A DNA stretch of 7,035 bases from Candidatus Colwellbacteria bacterium RIFCSPHIGHO2_02_FULL_45_17 (GTDB lineage: Bacteria; Patescibacteriota; Minisyncoccia; UBA6257; Colwellbacteraceae): positions 1-7,035 of the forward strand of contig MHIV01000032.1 in NCBI GenBank assembly GCA_001817685.1. The letters run 5' to 3'. Below are positions 1 to 6,558 of this stretch, piece after piece. Position numbers and translations under genes: made by a program. Positions within the stretch are counted from its first letter, which is position 1; each line of letters begins with the position of its first letter. The notes beneath the pieces were generated by a model that did not search any database, was not told the origin of the DNA, and saw only the letters and a program-made list of their open reading frames with translations.

Positions 1-551
1 AAAAGTGCCGATGCAGGGTCTATACCGAAGACATTGAGAAGACCGATCTTCCCCCAAAACACTTCGATATTATTTGTTTATTCCAAACCGTGGAGCATAT
101 TCCTAATCCCCATGAGTTGCTTACTCGGCTAAAAATGTATCTTAAGCCCGGCGGCATTATCGCTATCGAAGTCCCGAATTTACATGACGCTCTAAATTAC
201 GCGTATGACTTGCCGCTTTATCACCGCTTTTTCTTTCATGCGTCCCACCTCTGGTATTTTACGGCGCACAGCATGCAAAAACTCATGATTCAAGCGGGAT
301 TCAAGGGTGAGATATCCTATGTTCAGGATTACAATGTGATGAATCATATGTATTGGCTTCATCACGATAAGCCTCAGGACAACTGCATTCCAGGTCTGTC
401 GGAGGCAGCATTACCGCTACGGTCGGAACTTCCCATGTACACTAAAACTGAACTGGCCCGATTTATTCGTGCGACCGATCGTAGCTACAAGAAAGAACTA
501 GCAAGGCTTGGTATTACATCTAACCTGTTTTACATCGGCAAAGTTAAATAA
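1..551 (+). CDS. Class I SAM-dependent methyltransferase, 3'-terminal part (5' end outside window)
   Basis: This is the C-terminal 182 residues of a SAM-dependent methyltransferase. The frame stays open to the left edge (first full codon at 3), so the GTG at 90 is internal and the true start lies upstream. The visible part begins just before the motif around FDIICLFQTVEHIPNP (visible residues 21-36), which matches the post-motif-II strand and VEH(I/V) helix of Methyltransf_23/Methyltransf_11 proteins. LKPGG follows at 47-51, then a strand ending in EVPN. The C-terminal HASHLWYFTAHSMQKLMIQAGF-like stretch is the usual YF-x-L-x-x-L-x-x-AGF ending of this group. The SAM-binding glycine loop is not in the window. 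Next to surface-carbohydrate genes, it probably acts in the cytoplasm on a sugar or glycan. The substrate cannot be told. Arginine codons are mostly CGN (about 7 of 9), as in the next gene. Confidence 0.88.
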   Translation, partial: KCRCRVYTEDIEKTDLPPKHFDIICLFQTVEHIPNPHELLTRLKMYLKPGGIIAIEVPNLHDALNYAYDLPLYHRFFFHASHLWYFTAHSMQKLMIQAGFKGEISYVQDYNVMNHMYWLHHDKPQDNCIPGLSEAALPLRSELPMYTKTELARFIRATDRSYKKELARLGITSNLFYIGKVK

Positions 552-663
552 TATACAATGAGAGAAAAACTGAGATGGAATTGCAAAAATGTGTTTGTGC
601 GGTGCGTAAGATGCTCGGGAGTCGTATCGATAAGCTAGTGGGGTCGTAAGTTATTTTTTGGGA

Positions 664-2193
664 ATGCAAGATAATGAGATCGAGAGCCTAAGTGGGTTAC
701 TGCACGACGATCAAGCCGTACTGTTTGTTCATACCGCCGAAGCTGCCAGGCAGATAGTAGCCACGTCTGTGAGGCCGGTCGCTATCTTGATCGCGACATC
801 GCCGCATGCGTATTTTGTGTTTGATAATCATGATATCCCCTATCAATCAGTAGAAAAATACGGGCTTGACAAGGCGGTTGCGCTTTCCGCCATTCGAAGG
901 GAGCTTAAGCCAAGTCGGATTGGTTTTTTTGATGACCACTTGTTTAATCCACAGCAGAATCAGTTTGTGCAACTATTGAGGTCGCAGCGAGACGATCGTA
1001 TTGTTGCGTTTCCGGGCGTTACTGTTGTAGCTTCCCCTATTAAACAAAGTTGGCTCCGGACATGGACGCGCAAGAGAGCTCGACTTTATTATCTGTTTGA
1101 GACGATGCGTACGCGGGGTATTGTATCCGCATTTTACCTTTTCTTATATCAATTACGAACAAAGCCCGTGTTGTTGCTTGGTAGCGGTTATAATTGGAAC
1201 TATTGTCATATAGCACTATATCAAAAAGGCTATTCGATCTGGGGGCAGGTGAATGTGGATTTGGATGGCGATCAGACAGCAGAAGAAGCATTGATGATTT
1301 TGAATAAGAAAAAATTTAAAGCGGTGCTTTTTAGCGTCAATGCCTCTGCGGCCTCTAAAGCATTCGCCGTCGCTGCGCGCGAGCGTGGAATTCCGGTCAT
1401 CGGTTGGCAGCATGGAGATTTGAACTATATTCCGGCAGAACAGGTTGCACGCGATGATCTAGAAAACGCCGATCTGTTTTTAAACTGGGGAGTGGGCAGT
1501 CAAGAGAATCTTGTCGCTGCTGGAAAGCGTTGCGGTTTGGAGCGACAGCAGCAGGCCGTCGGTTCAAGTTATCTTGACCATTTACGCATAGGCATAGTAC
1601 CGCATTCAACAGTAACAGTCGCGCCCACCATCGTGTATGCGACTACAATGTATTATCTCTCCGGGCAGATCGCGATCAGTGACGTGCCCTGGTCCGATTT
1701 CCGCACCTACCAGGCCCAGCGTGTCATTATCAAACACCTTGCAGATCTGCCTGGTAAAAAAATTGTAAAGTGCCATCCCTCCGTTCGATACCATGTTCCT
1801 GGGCTGTTCGATTACTGCCGTTCATTTGCACCCCGCGGATTAGAGGAAGTACACAGTCCGGTTGTGCGCGCTACTGATTTATTCAAAAAAGCAGATCTGA
1901 TTATTATCGATGTGCCGAGCACTACCCTAGTGGAGGCAGCAATGTTCGACACACCTATTTTTTGCCTACTGGGGCAGGTAAAGCTGTCAGATAAGGCAGT
2001 GAATCTTCTAAAAAAGCGCGCCATGGTATCTGACGACCCCGAAATCCTTATGGATGCAGTTGAAAACTATCTCGAAACTGGAGAGTACCTGGCAGATAGC
2101 AAGAATAATGAATTTGTAGAGGCGTATGGGACACAGTCGGGCTTTATGGCGAGCGGGAGGGCCGCCGAAGAGGTTCACAAGTTCATTAGTTAA
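664..2193 (+). CDS. Putative surface carbohydrate biosynthesis protein, GT-B/CDP-glycerol glycerophosphotransferase-like
   Basis: A protein of about 509 residues with no signal peptide or clear membrane segment, so probably cytoplasmic or membrane-peripheral. Residue numbers count from the TTG at 658. The N-terminal half (to about 165) is an alpha/beta region with no motif I recognise. The second half looks like a GT-B-fold transferase. It has a GWQHGD segment at 249-254, VGSSYLDHL at 301-309, KCHP at 371-374 (compare the K-x-HP of the TagF family), and ATDLFKKADLIIIDVPSTTLVEAA at about 405-428 (compare the DL-x-x-ADxxITDYSS of CDP-glycerol glycerophosphotransferases). The likely role is transfer of a sugar or alcohol-phosphate unit during surface-glycan assembly, but donor and acceptor are unknown. 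For the start, an in-frame stop lies at 631. TTG 658 and ATG 664 are the first candidates after it and neither has a good Shine-Dalgarno. I prefer ATG 664. The 106 bp upstream hold no gene or terminator I can support. Arginine codons are mainly CGN (AGA/AGG 6 of 29). Confidence 0.8.
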   Translation: MQDNEIESLSGLLHDDQAVLFVHTAEAARQIVATSVRPVAILIATSPHAYFVFDNHDIPYQSVEKYGLDKAVALSAIRRELKPSRIGFFDDHLFNPQQNQFVQLLRSQRDDRIVAFPGVTVVASPIKQSWLRTWTRKRARLYYLFETMRTRGIVSAFYLFLYQLRTKPVLLLGSGYNWNYCHIALYQKGYSIWGQVNVDLDGDQTAEEALMILNKKKFKAVLFSVNASAASKAFAVAARERGIPVIGWQHGDLNYIPAEQVARDDLENADLFLNWGVGSQENLVAAGKRCGLERQQQAVGSSYLDHLRIGIVPHSTVTVAPTIVYATTMYYLSGQIAISDVPWSDFRTYQAQRVIIKHLADLPGKKIVKCHPSVRYHVPGLFDYCRSFAPRGLEEVHSPVVRATDLFKKADLIIIDVPSTTLVEAAMFDTPIFCLLGQVKLSDKAVNLLKKRAMVSDDPEILMDAVENYLETGEYLADSKNNEFVEAYGTQSGFMASGRAAEEVHKFIS

Positions 2194-2229
2194 GGACATC
2201 GTCGGCTTACACACTCTTTCAACAGGTTA

Positions 2230-2260
2230 TTGACACCAGTTGACACCAGTTGATACCCAG
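2230..2260 (+). repeat. Tandem 10-bp direct repeat, TTGACACCAG x2 plus a degenerate copy
   Basis: TTGACACCAG occurs at 2230-2239 and exactly again at 2240-2249. A third, imperfect copy TTGATACCCAG follows at 2250-2260, with one substitution and one inserted C. The 10-bp period is close to one helical turn, so proteins bound to each copy would lie on the same face of the DNA. The array sits directly upstream of the -10 box for the HTH gene. Each copy also begins with a -35-like hexamer (TTGACA, TTGACA, TTGATA). The likely meaning is an operator for the adjacent HTH protein, or alternative -35 elements. Both are inference; the repeat itself is plainly visible. Confidence 0.75.
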
Positions 2261-2270
2261 GAGGTATACT
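2240..2270 (+). promoter_or_regulatory. Probable sigma70-type promoter giving a leaderless HTH transcript
   Basis: A consensus -35 TTGACA at 2240-2245 is followed, after 19 bp, by TATACT at 2265-2270, one mismatch from TATAAT. A 19-bp spacer is longer than the usual 17. The other TTGACA copy (2230) is too far away (29 bp) and TTGATA (2250) too near (9 bp). Transcription would begin near 2277, about 2 nt before the ATG at 2279, so the message would be essentially leaderless. The -10 box and start region also form a small inverted repeat: TATAC (2265-2269), TTTTT, GTATA (2275-2279). This is the only strong promoter-like sequence I see between the genes, so it probably drives the whole right-hand operon. 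Confidence 0.6.
2259..2265 (+). promoter_or_regulatory. AGGAGGT Shine-Dalgarno-like sequence bearing on the HTH start
   Basis: A strong anti-16S match, AGGAGGT, lies 13 nt before ATG 2279 and 7 nt before the in-frame TTG 2273. By spacing alone it would favour TTG 2273. It would, however, be transcribed only in read-through RNA from upstream, because the predicted start point (about 2277) lies after it. It shares its last base with the -10 box. It may therefore serve translation from read-through transcripts, or simply be chance. Confidence 0.45.
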
Positions 2271-2278
2271 TTTTGTAT

Positions 2279-2524
2279 ATGGCTTCAATTGATCCAAACG
2301 GCGTTTATACCACAGAGGAGGCACGGGCAATGCTCAAGGTTAGCAAGAGTACTATGAAGCGCTTGCTTAAGAGCGGAATAATTAGAGCCAACAAAGTCGG
2401 GGGTCAATACCGCATTCTGGGGCATGAGATGTTGCGGCTCTTATCTCCGAAAGTGGATGTAAGAGCAACCGCCGTTTATCAATCCGTTAAATCGAAGGTC
2501 AAAGAAAAAGTTAAGGACTGGTAG
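2279..2524 (+). CDS. Small helix-turn-helix DNA-binding protein, MerR/excisionase (HTH_17) type
   Basis: An 81-residue protein with one winged-helix DNA-binding domain of the excisionase/MerR N-terminal class. The segment from VYTTEEARAMLKVSKSTMKR (about residues 9-28) through SGIIRANKVGGQYRI (about 32-46) shows the family pattern: YT-x-x-E-A-x-x-x-L-x-V-S-x-x-T recognition part, G-x-I-x-A linker, then K-V-G-x-x-Y-R-I wing. A lysine-rich tail (SVKSKVKEKVKDW) ends the protein; it could be an amphipathic helix but carries no effector domain. ATG 2279 is chosen for its fit to the domain and the leaderless promoter. TTG 2273 (better placed after AGGAGGT) and TTG 2240 are alternatives; the latter would put the promoter inside the gene. 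The gene opens the right-hand operon, 2 nt before the SDR. No integrase or attachment site is visible, so a transcription regulator acting on its own promoter is likelier than a phage excisionase. Direct targets are unproven. Confidence 0.85.
   Translation: MASIDPNGVYTTEEARAMLKVSKSTMKRLLKSGIIRANKVGGQYRILGHEMLRLLSPKVDVRATAVYQSVKSKVKEKVKDW
2513..2517 (+). promoter_or_regulatory. Shine-Dalgarno AAGGA for the SDR gene, inside the HTH coding end
   Basis: AAGGA lies in the last codons of the HTH gene, 9 nt before ATG 2527. It supports that start and suggests coupled translation of the two genes. It is the clearest normally spaced ribosome-binding site in the right-hand operon. Confidence 0.5.
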
Positions 2525-2526
2525 AT

Positions 2527-3471
2527 ATGGCTAAGGGAAAAAAGAGAAGAGAGAAAGTATTAATAACCGGGGGGCTTGGTTTTATATTCAGCCATGTTAC
2601 CGAACACTTGGTAAAGAGTGGCTATGACGTCGCTGTGATTGATAATTGTTCGACCGGTTCTCACGCAGAGATTGTGGACGGTTCCTTCAAGTTTTATAAA
2701 GAGGATTTCGCAGAGAAGGGTGCGTGGAAAAGAGTCGTGGAGCTTAAACCCGACTATCTTATTCATGCCGCAGGAATAACTGACGTAGATTACTCCATAA
2801 AACACCCCGAGGAGACTTTCATAAATAACGTGATGTGTAACTTGAATGCATTCGAAGCAGCTCGTAAGTTAAAAAACATAAAAAAGTTAGTCTATGTGTC
2901 AACAGATGAAGTTTATGGTGAGTGCGAACACAGGAAGCATGAAGGAGAAATTATATTTCCAAGGAATCCGTATTCGTGTACGCGAGCCATTGGGTCACTC
3001 ATGAGGTATGCATTCGATAACACGTATAAGGAAATTTTCGATAAAACTGCAGAGACAAGAAAGTGCAATATATTCGGTCCGCGACAGGATACAAGAAAGA
3101 TCATGCCGCAGATTATAGCGAGTTTGAAGGGTACGCATTCCATTCCGCTCCAGAATAAGGGCGAGGGGTATCGCGAGTATCTCTACGTGAAGAATATCCC
3201 GCCTCTTATGGAACTAGTGATGAAAAAAGGATGGAGAACTTACAACATCACAAACGGAGAAGGGTTCACTGTCAAAGAGCTTATTGCGAAGACCGAGAGC
3301 TTAACTGGCAAGAAAGTTAAAACTCATCCATCGACACGACCCGGCCACGATTCTGCCTATAGGATGGATAACACAAGAATCGTCACAGAGCTTGGATGGA
3401 AGCCGTTATATTCGTTCGAGGAAGGCCTGCGTGAGTATTTGGAACTCGAAGGGATACCGGTCGTTGAATAA
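2527..3471 (+). CDS. NAD-dependent epimerase/dehydratase, dTDP-glucose 4,6-dehydratase-like (extended SDR) with altered signature residues
   Basis: A cytoplasmic extended short-chain dehydrogenase of 314 residues, a typical length for nucleotide-sugar dehydratases/epimerases. The N-terminal Rossmann fold carries TGGLGFIFSH (14-23), an acidic cofactor-ribose position in VIDN (37-40) and HAAG (80-83). STDEVYGE (125-132) is the Thr-Asp-Glu motif of 4,6-dehydratases. NPYS-x-x-R (147-153) follows, then NIFGPRQ (181-187), a YREYLYV substrate-site segment (215-221) and the RmlB-like RPGHDSAYRMD (271-281) and ELGWKP (288-293). The likely product is a 4-keto-6-deoxy nucleotide sugar for the aminotransferase encoded at the right edge. 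Two signature positions differ. The third glycine of GxxGxxG is Phe21 (TTC), and the lysine of YxxxK is Arg153 (CGA; Tyr149 is kept). Activity may be altered or reduced. The gene sits 2 nt after the HTH gene. AGA/AGG make up 11 of 17 arginine codons. Family confidence is high; exact reaction is not. Confidence 0.9.
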   Translation: MAKGKKRREKVLITGGLGFIFSHVTEHLVKSGYDVAVIDNCSTGSHAEIVDGSFKFYKEDFAEKGAWKRVVELKPDYLIHAAGITDVDYSIKHPEETFINNVMCNLNAFEAARKLKNIKKLVYVSTDEVYGECEHRKHEGEIIFPRNPYSCTRAIGSLMRYAFDNTYKEIFDKTAETRKCNIFGPRQDTRKIMPQIIASLKGTHSIPLQNKGEGYREYLYVKNIPPLMELVMKKGWRTYNITNGEGFTVKELIAKTESLTGKKVKTHPSTRPGHDSAYRMDNTRIVTELGWKPLYSFEEGLREYLELEGIPVVE

Positions 3472-3486
3472 GACGCAGTTGTCGTT

Positions 3487-5667
3487 ATGAGCAATATAAG
3501 TAGCACATTCGCGTGTGTGGGGTGCGGTTCTGCGGCGGATAAATCAGGCGATTTTTTTGTGTGTCCTGGGTGCCACAAGAAGTACCCAATAGTAAACGGA
3601 GTTCCTGATTTTCGATTAGAGAATGGGTATTGGGGAAACGTGAGTCGTGAAAAGATGCGAGGATTAAACTCACTTGCCTCGCGTAGTGGCGATTGGCTCG
3701 GAAGCGCTAGAGAAACAATTCCTGATTATTTGCCGCATTTCGTTCCGCTTCTTAGAGGAGATGTTCAATTTTTATGGCCTACGGACAAGGACTCCGTGAT
3801 TCTCGATGCCGGAAGTATGTGGGGCGGTATGACGATTCCCGCGGCTAAACATCATAGAGATGTTTATGCGCTAGACAAGACCGTAGAGACACTCGAGTTT
3901 TTGGATATTCGCGCAAAGCAGATGGGACTTCACAATATTCACCCGGTTGCAGCGGACCTAAATTCTAGGTTGCCATTTCCAGATGGGATGTTTGACCTTG
4001 TAGTATTGAATGGTGTTCTTGAGTGGCTGGGCGTTACAGACGAAGTGATACTGGAGAAACACTGGGAAGGGCGATTTAACAAAACTACAAAACAAATTAA
4101 ATCTCCAGATGAAATGCAGGAAAACGCTCTCTCGGAGATGTTCAGGGTTTTGAAACCAGGCGGCGCTCTCTACATCGGTGTCGAGAACAGGTTTGGCATT
4201 CAATATTTTCTAGGGATGCCCGACGATCACATAAACGTTAAGTTTGTAACCTTCTTGCCGCGTGCGATTGCCAGTTTTATTACAAGGATTCGCAAAGGAG
4301 TCCCGTACAGAAACTATATTTACTCGCCCGGTCAGCTTAAAAAATTGCTTAGGAATTCTGGGTTTCGCCGAGCCGATGTATTTAGTGAGTTTCCTCACTA
4401 CAACACGGTCGATAGTGTGACCCCGTTCGATATTTTTGAAAAAGTGCGACAACCCTTCTCGGCCGGAGGAAATGCTGGACTGAGATGGCGCATTATAGCA
4501 ATGGTTTGGAGCCTTCTTCCTAGGAAGCTAGCAAAATATTTTTCTCCTAGCCTTGGTGTTCTTGCATACAAAAGCGAAAGATCTGCCGATCGAAGCACAC
4601 CGCGCCTTATCAGGGTGCTTAGAGACGCCGGCGTAATAAAATCCGAGGATGTCCATAAATATAGACTGGCAATCGTAAACTCGCGTCCGGATGATAGAAA
4701 CCCTGCGCACTATGTTGTTTACGATGCCGAGAAGAATGCCCCTTTGTATTTTTGTAAGGTGGGGAGAGAAGAATCTGTGCGCGCAGTGTTTGAGCATGAG
4801 GCCAATATGCTCACGTTTGCCACTCGCGTATTTCGCGGAAAGCCGATGGAGAAAAGGATCCCAGTCCTAGCTTATATTTCGGGTAAGGGCGAAATCCCGG
4901 TTCAGGTGACGAAATATATGCACGGTGGTGCCGTCCGATGGGGGTTGTGGGGTCTCCTAGCGCACTCAAGGCCCGAACGCGTCAGGGCTAAATCAGAAAT
5001 GCTCTACAAGATAATTGTACGTACAAGAAAACTTGCTACTAGGCGCTGGCTCAAAAGAATTGACCCCGTCATACATGAAGCAATAAAACTTCTAGTGGAA
5101 CTTCAAACCGAAAGTAGAACTGGTAAAACAGTTAATAGGGATGCCCTCTACGGTCGTATCACGACGCAACTTGAGTCTCTTAAAAGCCGAGGATCGGTTA
5201 ACGCGGGCTTTGTGGGGGCGACCAACGAGTTTTTGGCGGGAGTGAAGTCTCTCAAGGATTTCACTTTGCATACATCCATCGAGCACGGAGATTACGATCT
5301 CGTGAATATTGTAGGTCGGCGTGGCGGTATGAAAGTCGTTGATTTTGAGCACGCAGAAGAAAGCGGTCTGCCATTCTTTGACCTCGCTAACTTGATATTT
5401 AATCATTTAATAATACAGTGGAGGCGTTTTCCCCAGGGTCTTGGGCTTGGCGAGTTCGCTCTTAAATACGGGTGGACGAAAAGACTTGTTGGGTGGGCGG
5501 ATTCTTATAGCGAAATATCGGGAGTGCCAAGGGAGCTTTTAAGCTTCTTGCCACAACTAGCTGTTCTGGAACAGAATCTAAAGACATATCCACCAGAGCG
5601 CGACCCATACTCCTATCCGATGTATGGCGAGGAGAGCTTAAAAGAGATGATGAGTTTTACCATTTAA
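3487..5667 (+). CDS. Three-part fusion: Trm112-like zinc ribbon, SAM methyltransferase, APH/choline-kinase-like phosphotransferase
   Basis: A 726-residue protein with three recognisable parts. (1) Residues 8-42: a small zinc ribbon with Cys10, Cys13, Cys26, Cys29 and a PIVNGVPDF tail, like Trm112-type domains often found in front of methyltransferases. (2) About 75-300: a class I methyltransferase with LDAGSMWGG (106-114, SAM loop), Asp130 in ALDKT, Asp157 in AADLN, LVVLNGVLEW (171-180) and LKPGG (222-226). (3) About 370-700: a kinase-like fold with candidate ATP-site Lys424 and Glu438, the catalytic loop HGDYDLVN (600-607; Asp602, Asn607), the metal-site VVDFEHA (617-623; Asp619) and FDLANL (631-636), as in aminoglycoside phosphotransferase/choline kinase folds. 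All key kinase residues are present, so it looks active. Methyltransferase plus kinase in one glycan-locus protein recalls WbdD of E. coli O9a, which caps O-antigen with methyl phosphate. That role here is inference. No coiled coil or membrane segment is obvious. It lies 15 nt after the SDR with no good Shine-Dalgarno. Confidence 0.88.
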   Translation: MSNISSTFACVGCGSAADKSGDFFVCPGCHKKYPIVNGVPDFRLENGYWGNVSREKMRGLNSLASRSGDWLGSARETIPDYLPHFVPLLRGDVQFLWPTDKDSVILDAGSMWGGMTIPAAKHHRDVYALDKTVETLEFLDIRAKQMGLHNIHPVAADLNSRLPFPDGMFDLVVLNGVLEWLGVTDEVILEKHWEGRFNKTTKQIKSPDEMQENALSEMFRVLKPGGALYIGVENRFGIQYFLGMPDDHINVKFVTFLPRAIASFITRIRKGVPYRNYIYSPGQLKKLLRNSGFRRADVFSEFPHYNTVDSVTPFDIFEKVRQPFSAGGNAGLRWRIIAMVWSLLPRKLAKYFSPSLGVLAYKSERSADRSTPRLIRVLRDAGVIKSEDVHKYRLAIVNSRPDDRNPAHYVVYDAEKNAPLYFCKVGREESVRAVFEHEANMLTFATRVFRGKPMEKRIPVLAYISGKGEIPVQVTKYMHGGAVRWGLWGLLAHSRPERVRAKSEMLYKIIVRTRKLATRRWLKRIDPVIHEAIKLLVELQTESRTGKTVNRDALYGRITTQLESLKSRGSVNAGFVGATNEFLAGVKSLKDFTLHTSIEHGDYDLVNIVGRRGGMKVVDFEHAEESGLPFFDLANLIFNHLIIQWRRFPQGLGLGEFALKYGWTKRLVGWADSYSEISGVPRELLSFLPQLAVLEQNLKTYPPERDPYSYPMYGEESLKEMMSFTI

Positions 5668-5668
5668 T

Positions 5669-6556
5669 ATGATTAGATTTGCAACAAAAGCTTTAGAAAA
5701 AATATTGGGGGCTCTCCGCCGAATGGAAAGTCGTAGCGGAACGCCTAGTATGAATCGTCACTATAAAGAGATAATCAAATCAACCAGCGTTCACGATATG
5801 GTGGAAACTGCTGACGAAGCTTATTACGGAGACCAGTATTGGCATTGGATTTCGAAATATCTTGAGTCCGAAAAGTTATCCAGGGAAGGAATTTACGCGG
5901 ACGTGGGATGCGGCCAGGGAAGACTTGCGATGCGATTATCCAAATGGCTTTCCCCGGGGGGTACGGTATCTGGGTGCGATATTTCGGAGTCCGCGATAGG
6001 CGAGGCGCGTAGATACGCAAAAGGAAATGGTATGGACAACATTTCGTACGAAGTTAGCGATGCGTTGAGCTTCCTAAAATCGCAGCCATCAGGCTCGCTC
6101 CACGGTGTGTTGTTTATCGAAGTGGCTTTTGTAACCCCAGGATATGCGGATGTACTAAAAGAGGCAAAGCGGGTCTTAAAACCCGGTGGGTTGCTTTTTG
6201 CTTCGTTCAGGCCACAGTATTTTAACCTTCTGTATGCCACGTCCAGCGACAAGTTGGAAGACGCAAATAAGATCCTTAGTTCCAGGAGCGGCGTACTTTG
6301 GGGAGGTAATATTACTTACACTTGGCAAACCAGCTGGGAAGTGGAAAAGCTGTTTGAGGACAATCTGGGTATGCAGTTATTGAACTTAGTCGGGATTGGG
6401 TGCGTGTCTGGGATTGAAGGAGACCCTCACGAAAAGTTAGCGAGACCGTCGAGGCTGGATACGGATACCCGCGATAAGCTGATGCAGCTTGAAATTAAGC
6501 TTGGGGAAATGATGCCGGATGGAGGTAGGTATGTGTTGGCTATAGCAAAAAAGTAA
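5669..6556 (+). CDS. Class I SAM-dependent methyltransferase
   Basis: A complete 295-residue cytoplasmic methyltransferase. After an N-terminal helical lead of about 70 residues (with the YYGDQYWHW segment at 52-60) comes the SAM-binding loop ADVGCGQG (77-84), the motif-II acidic residue Asp104 in GCDIS, and Asp131 in SDALSF. The strand GVLFIEVAFV (146-155) follows, then LKPGG (170-174) and the usual C-terminal substrate-side half, which ends in RYVLAIAKK. This places it in the Methyltransf_11/25 group. Glu151 in FIEV stands where relatives often have an acidic or His residue. The substrate is unknown; by context it is an amino-deoxysugar, its nucleotide form or the growing glycan (O- or N-methylation). 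ATG 5669 follows the previous stop after 1 nt and has no clear Shine-Dalgarno, so translation is probably coupled to the fusion gene. AGA/AGG form 9 of 17 arginine codons, like its operon neighbours. Confidence 0.9.
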   Translation: MIRFATKALEKILGALRRMESRSGTPSMNRHYKEIIKSTSVHDMVETADEAYYGDQYWHWISKYLESEKLSREGIYADVGCGQGRLAMRLSKWLSPGGTVSGCDISESAIGEARRYAKGNGMDNISYEVSDALSFLKSQPSGSLHGVLFIEVAFVTPGYADVLKEAKRVLKPGGLLFASFRPQYFNLLYATSSDKLEDANKILSSRSGVLWGGNITYTWQTSWEVEKLFEDNLGMQLLNLVGIGCVSGIEGDPHEKLARPSRLDTDTRDKLMQLEIKLGEMMPDGGRYVLAIAKK

Positions 6557-6558
6557 TT

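Noticed and set aside
575..649. 24-codon open frame (ATG 575 to TAA 647-649) in the spacer between the first two genes
   Set aside because: Very short, no convincing ribosome-binding site, no recognisable motif; a second overlapping 26-codon frame from 558 is equally likely, so both look like chance.
2194..2239. Rho-independent terminator between the left and right modules
   Set aside because: No GC-rich hairpin followed by a T-run is visible; the T-run at 2270-2274 belongs to the promoter region.
2240..2524. HTH protein as a phage or integrative-element excisionase
   Set aside because: No integrase, attachment-site repeats or other phage genes are in the window; the domain class is shared by many ordinary regulators.
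5092..5406. 104-codon minus-strand open frame opposite the kinase domain
   Set aside because: Antisense to conserved kinase motifs with no protein-like pattern; a shadow of the real gene.
5893..6252. 119-codon minus-strand open frame opposite the 5669-6556 methyltransferase
   Set aside because: Lies wholly inside a well-supported gene on the other strand, and its translation shows no family motif.
6186..6383. 65-codon plus-strand frame inside the 5669-6556 methyltransferase
   Set aside because: Out of frame with the conserved methyltransferase sequence; no motif and no ribosome-binding site.
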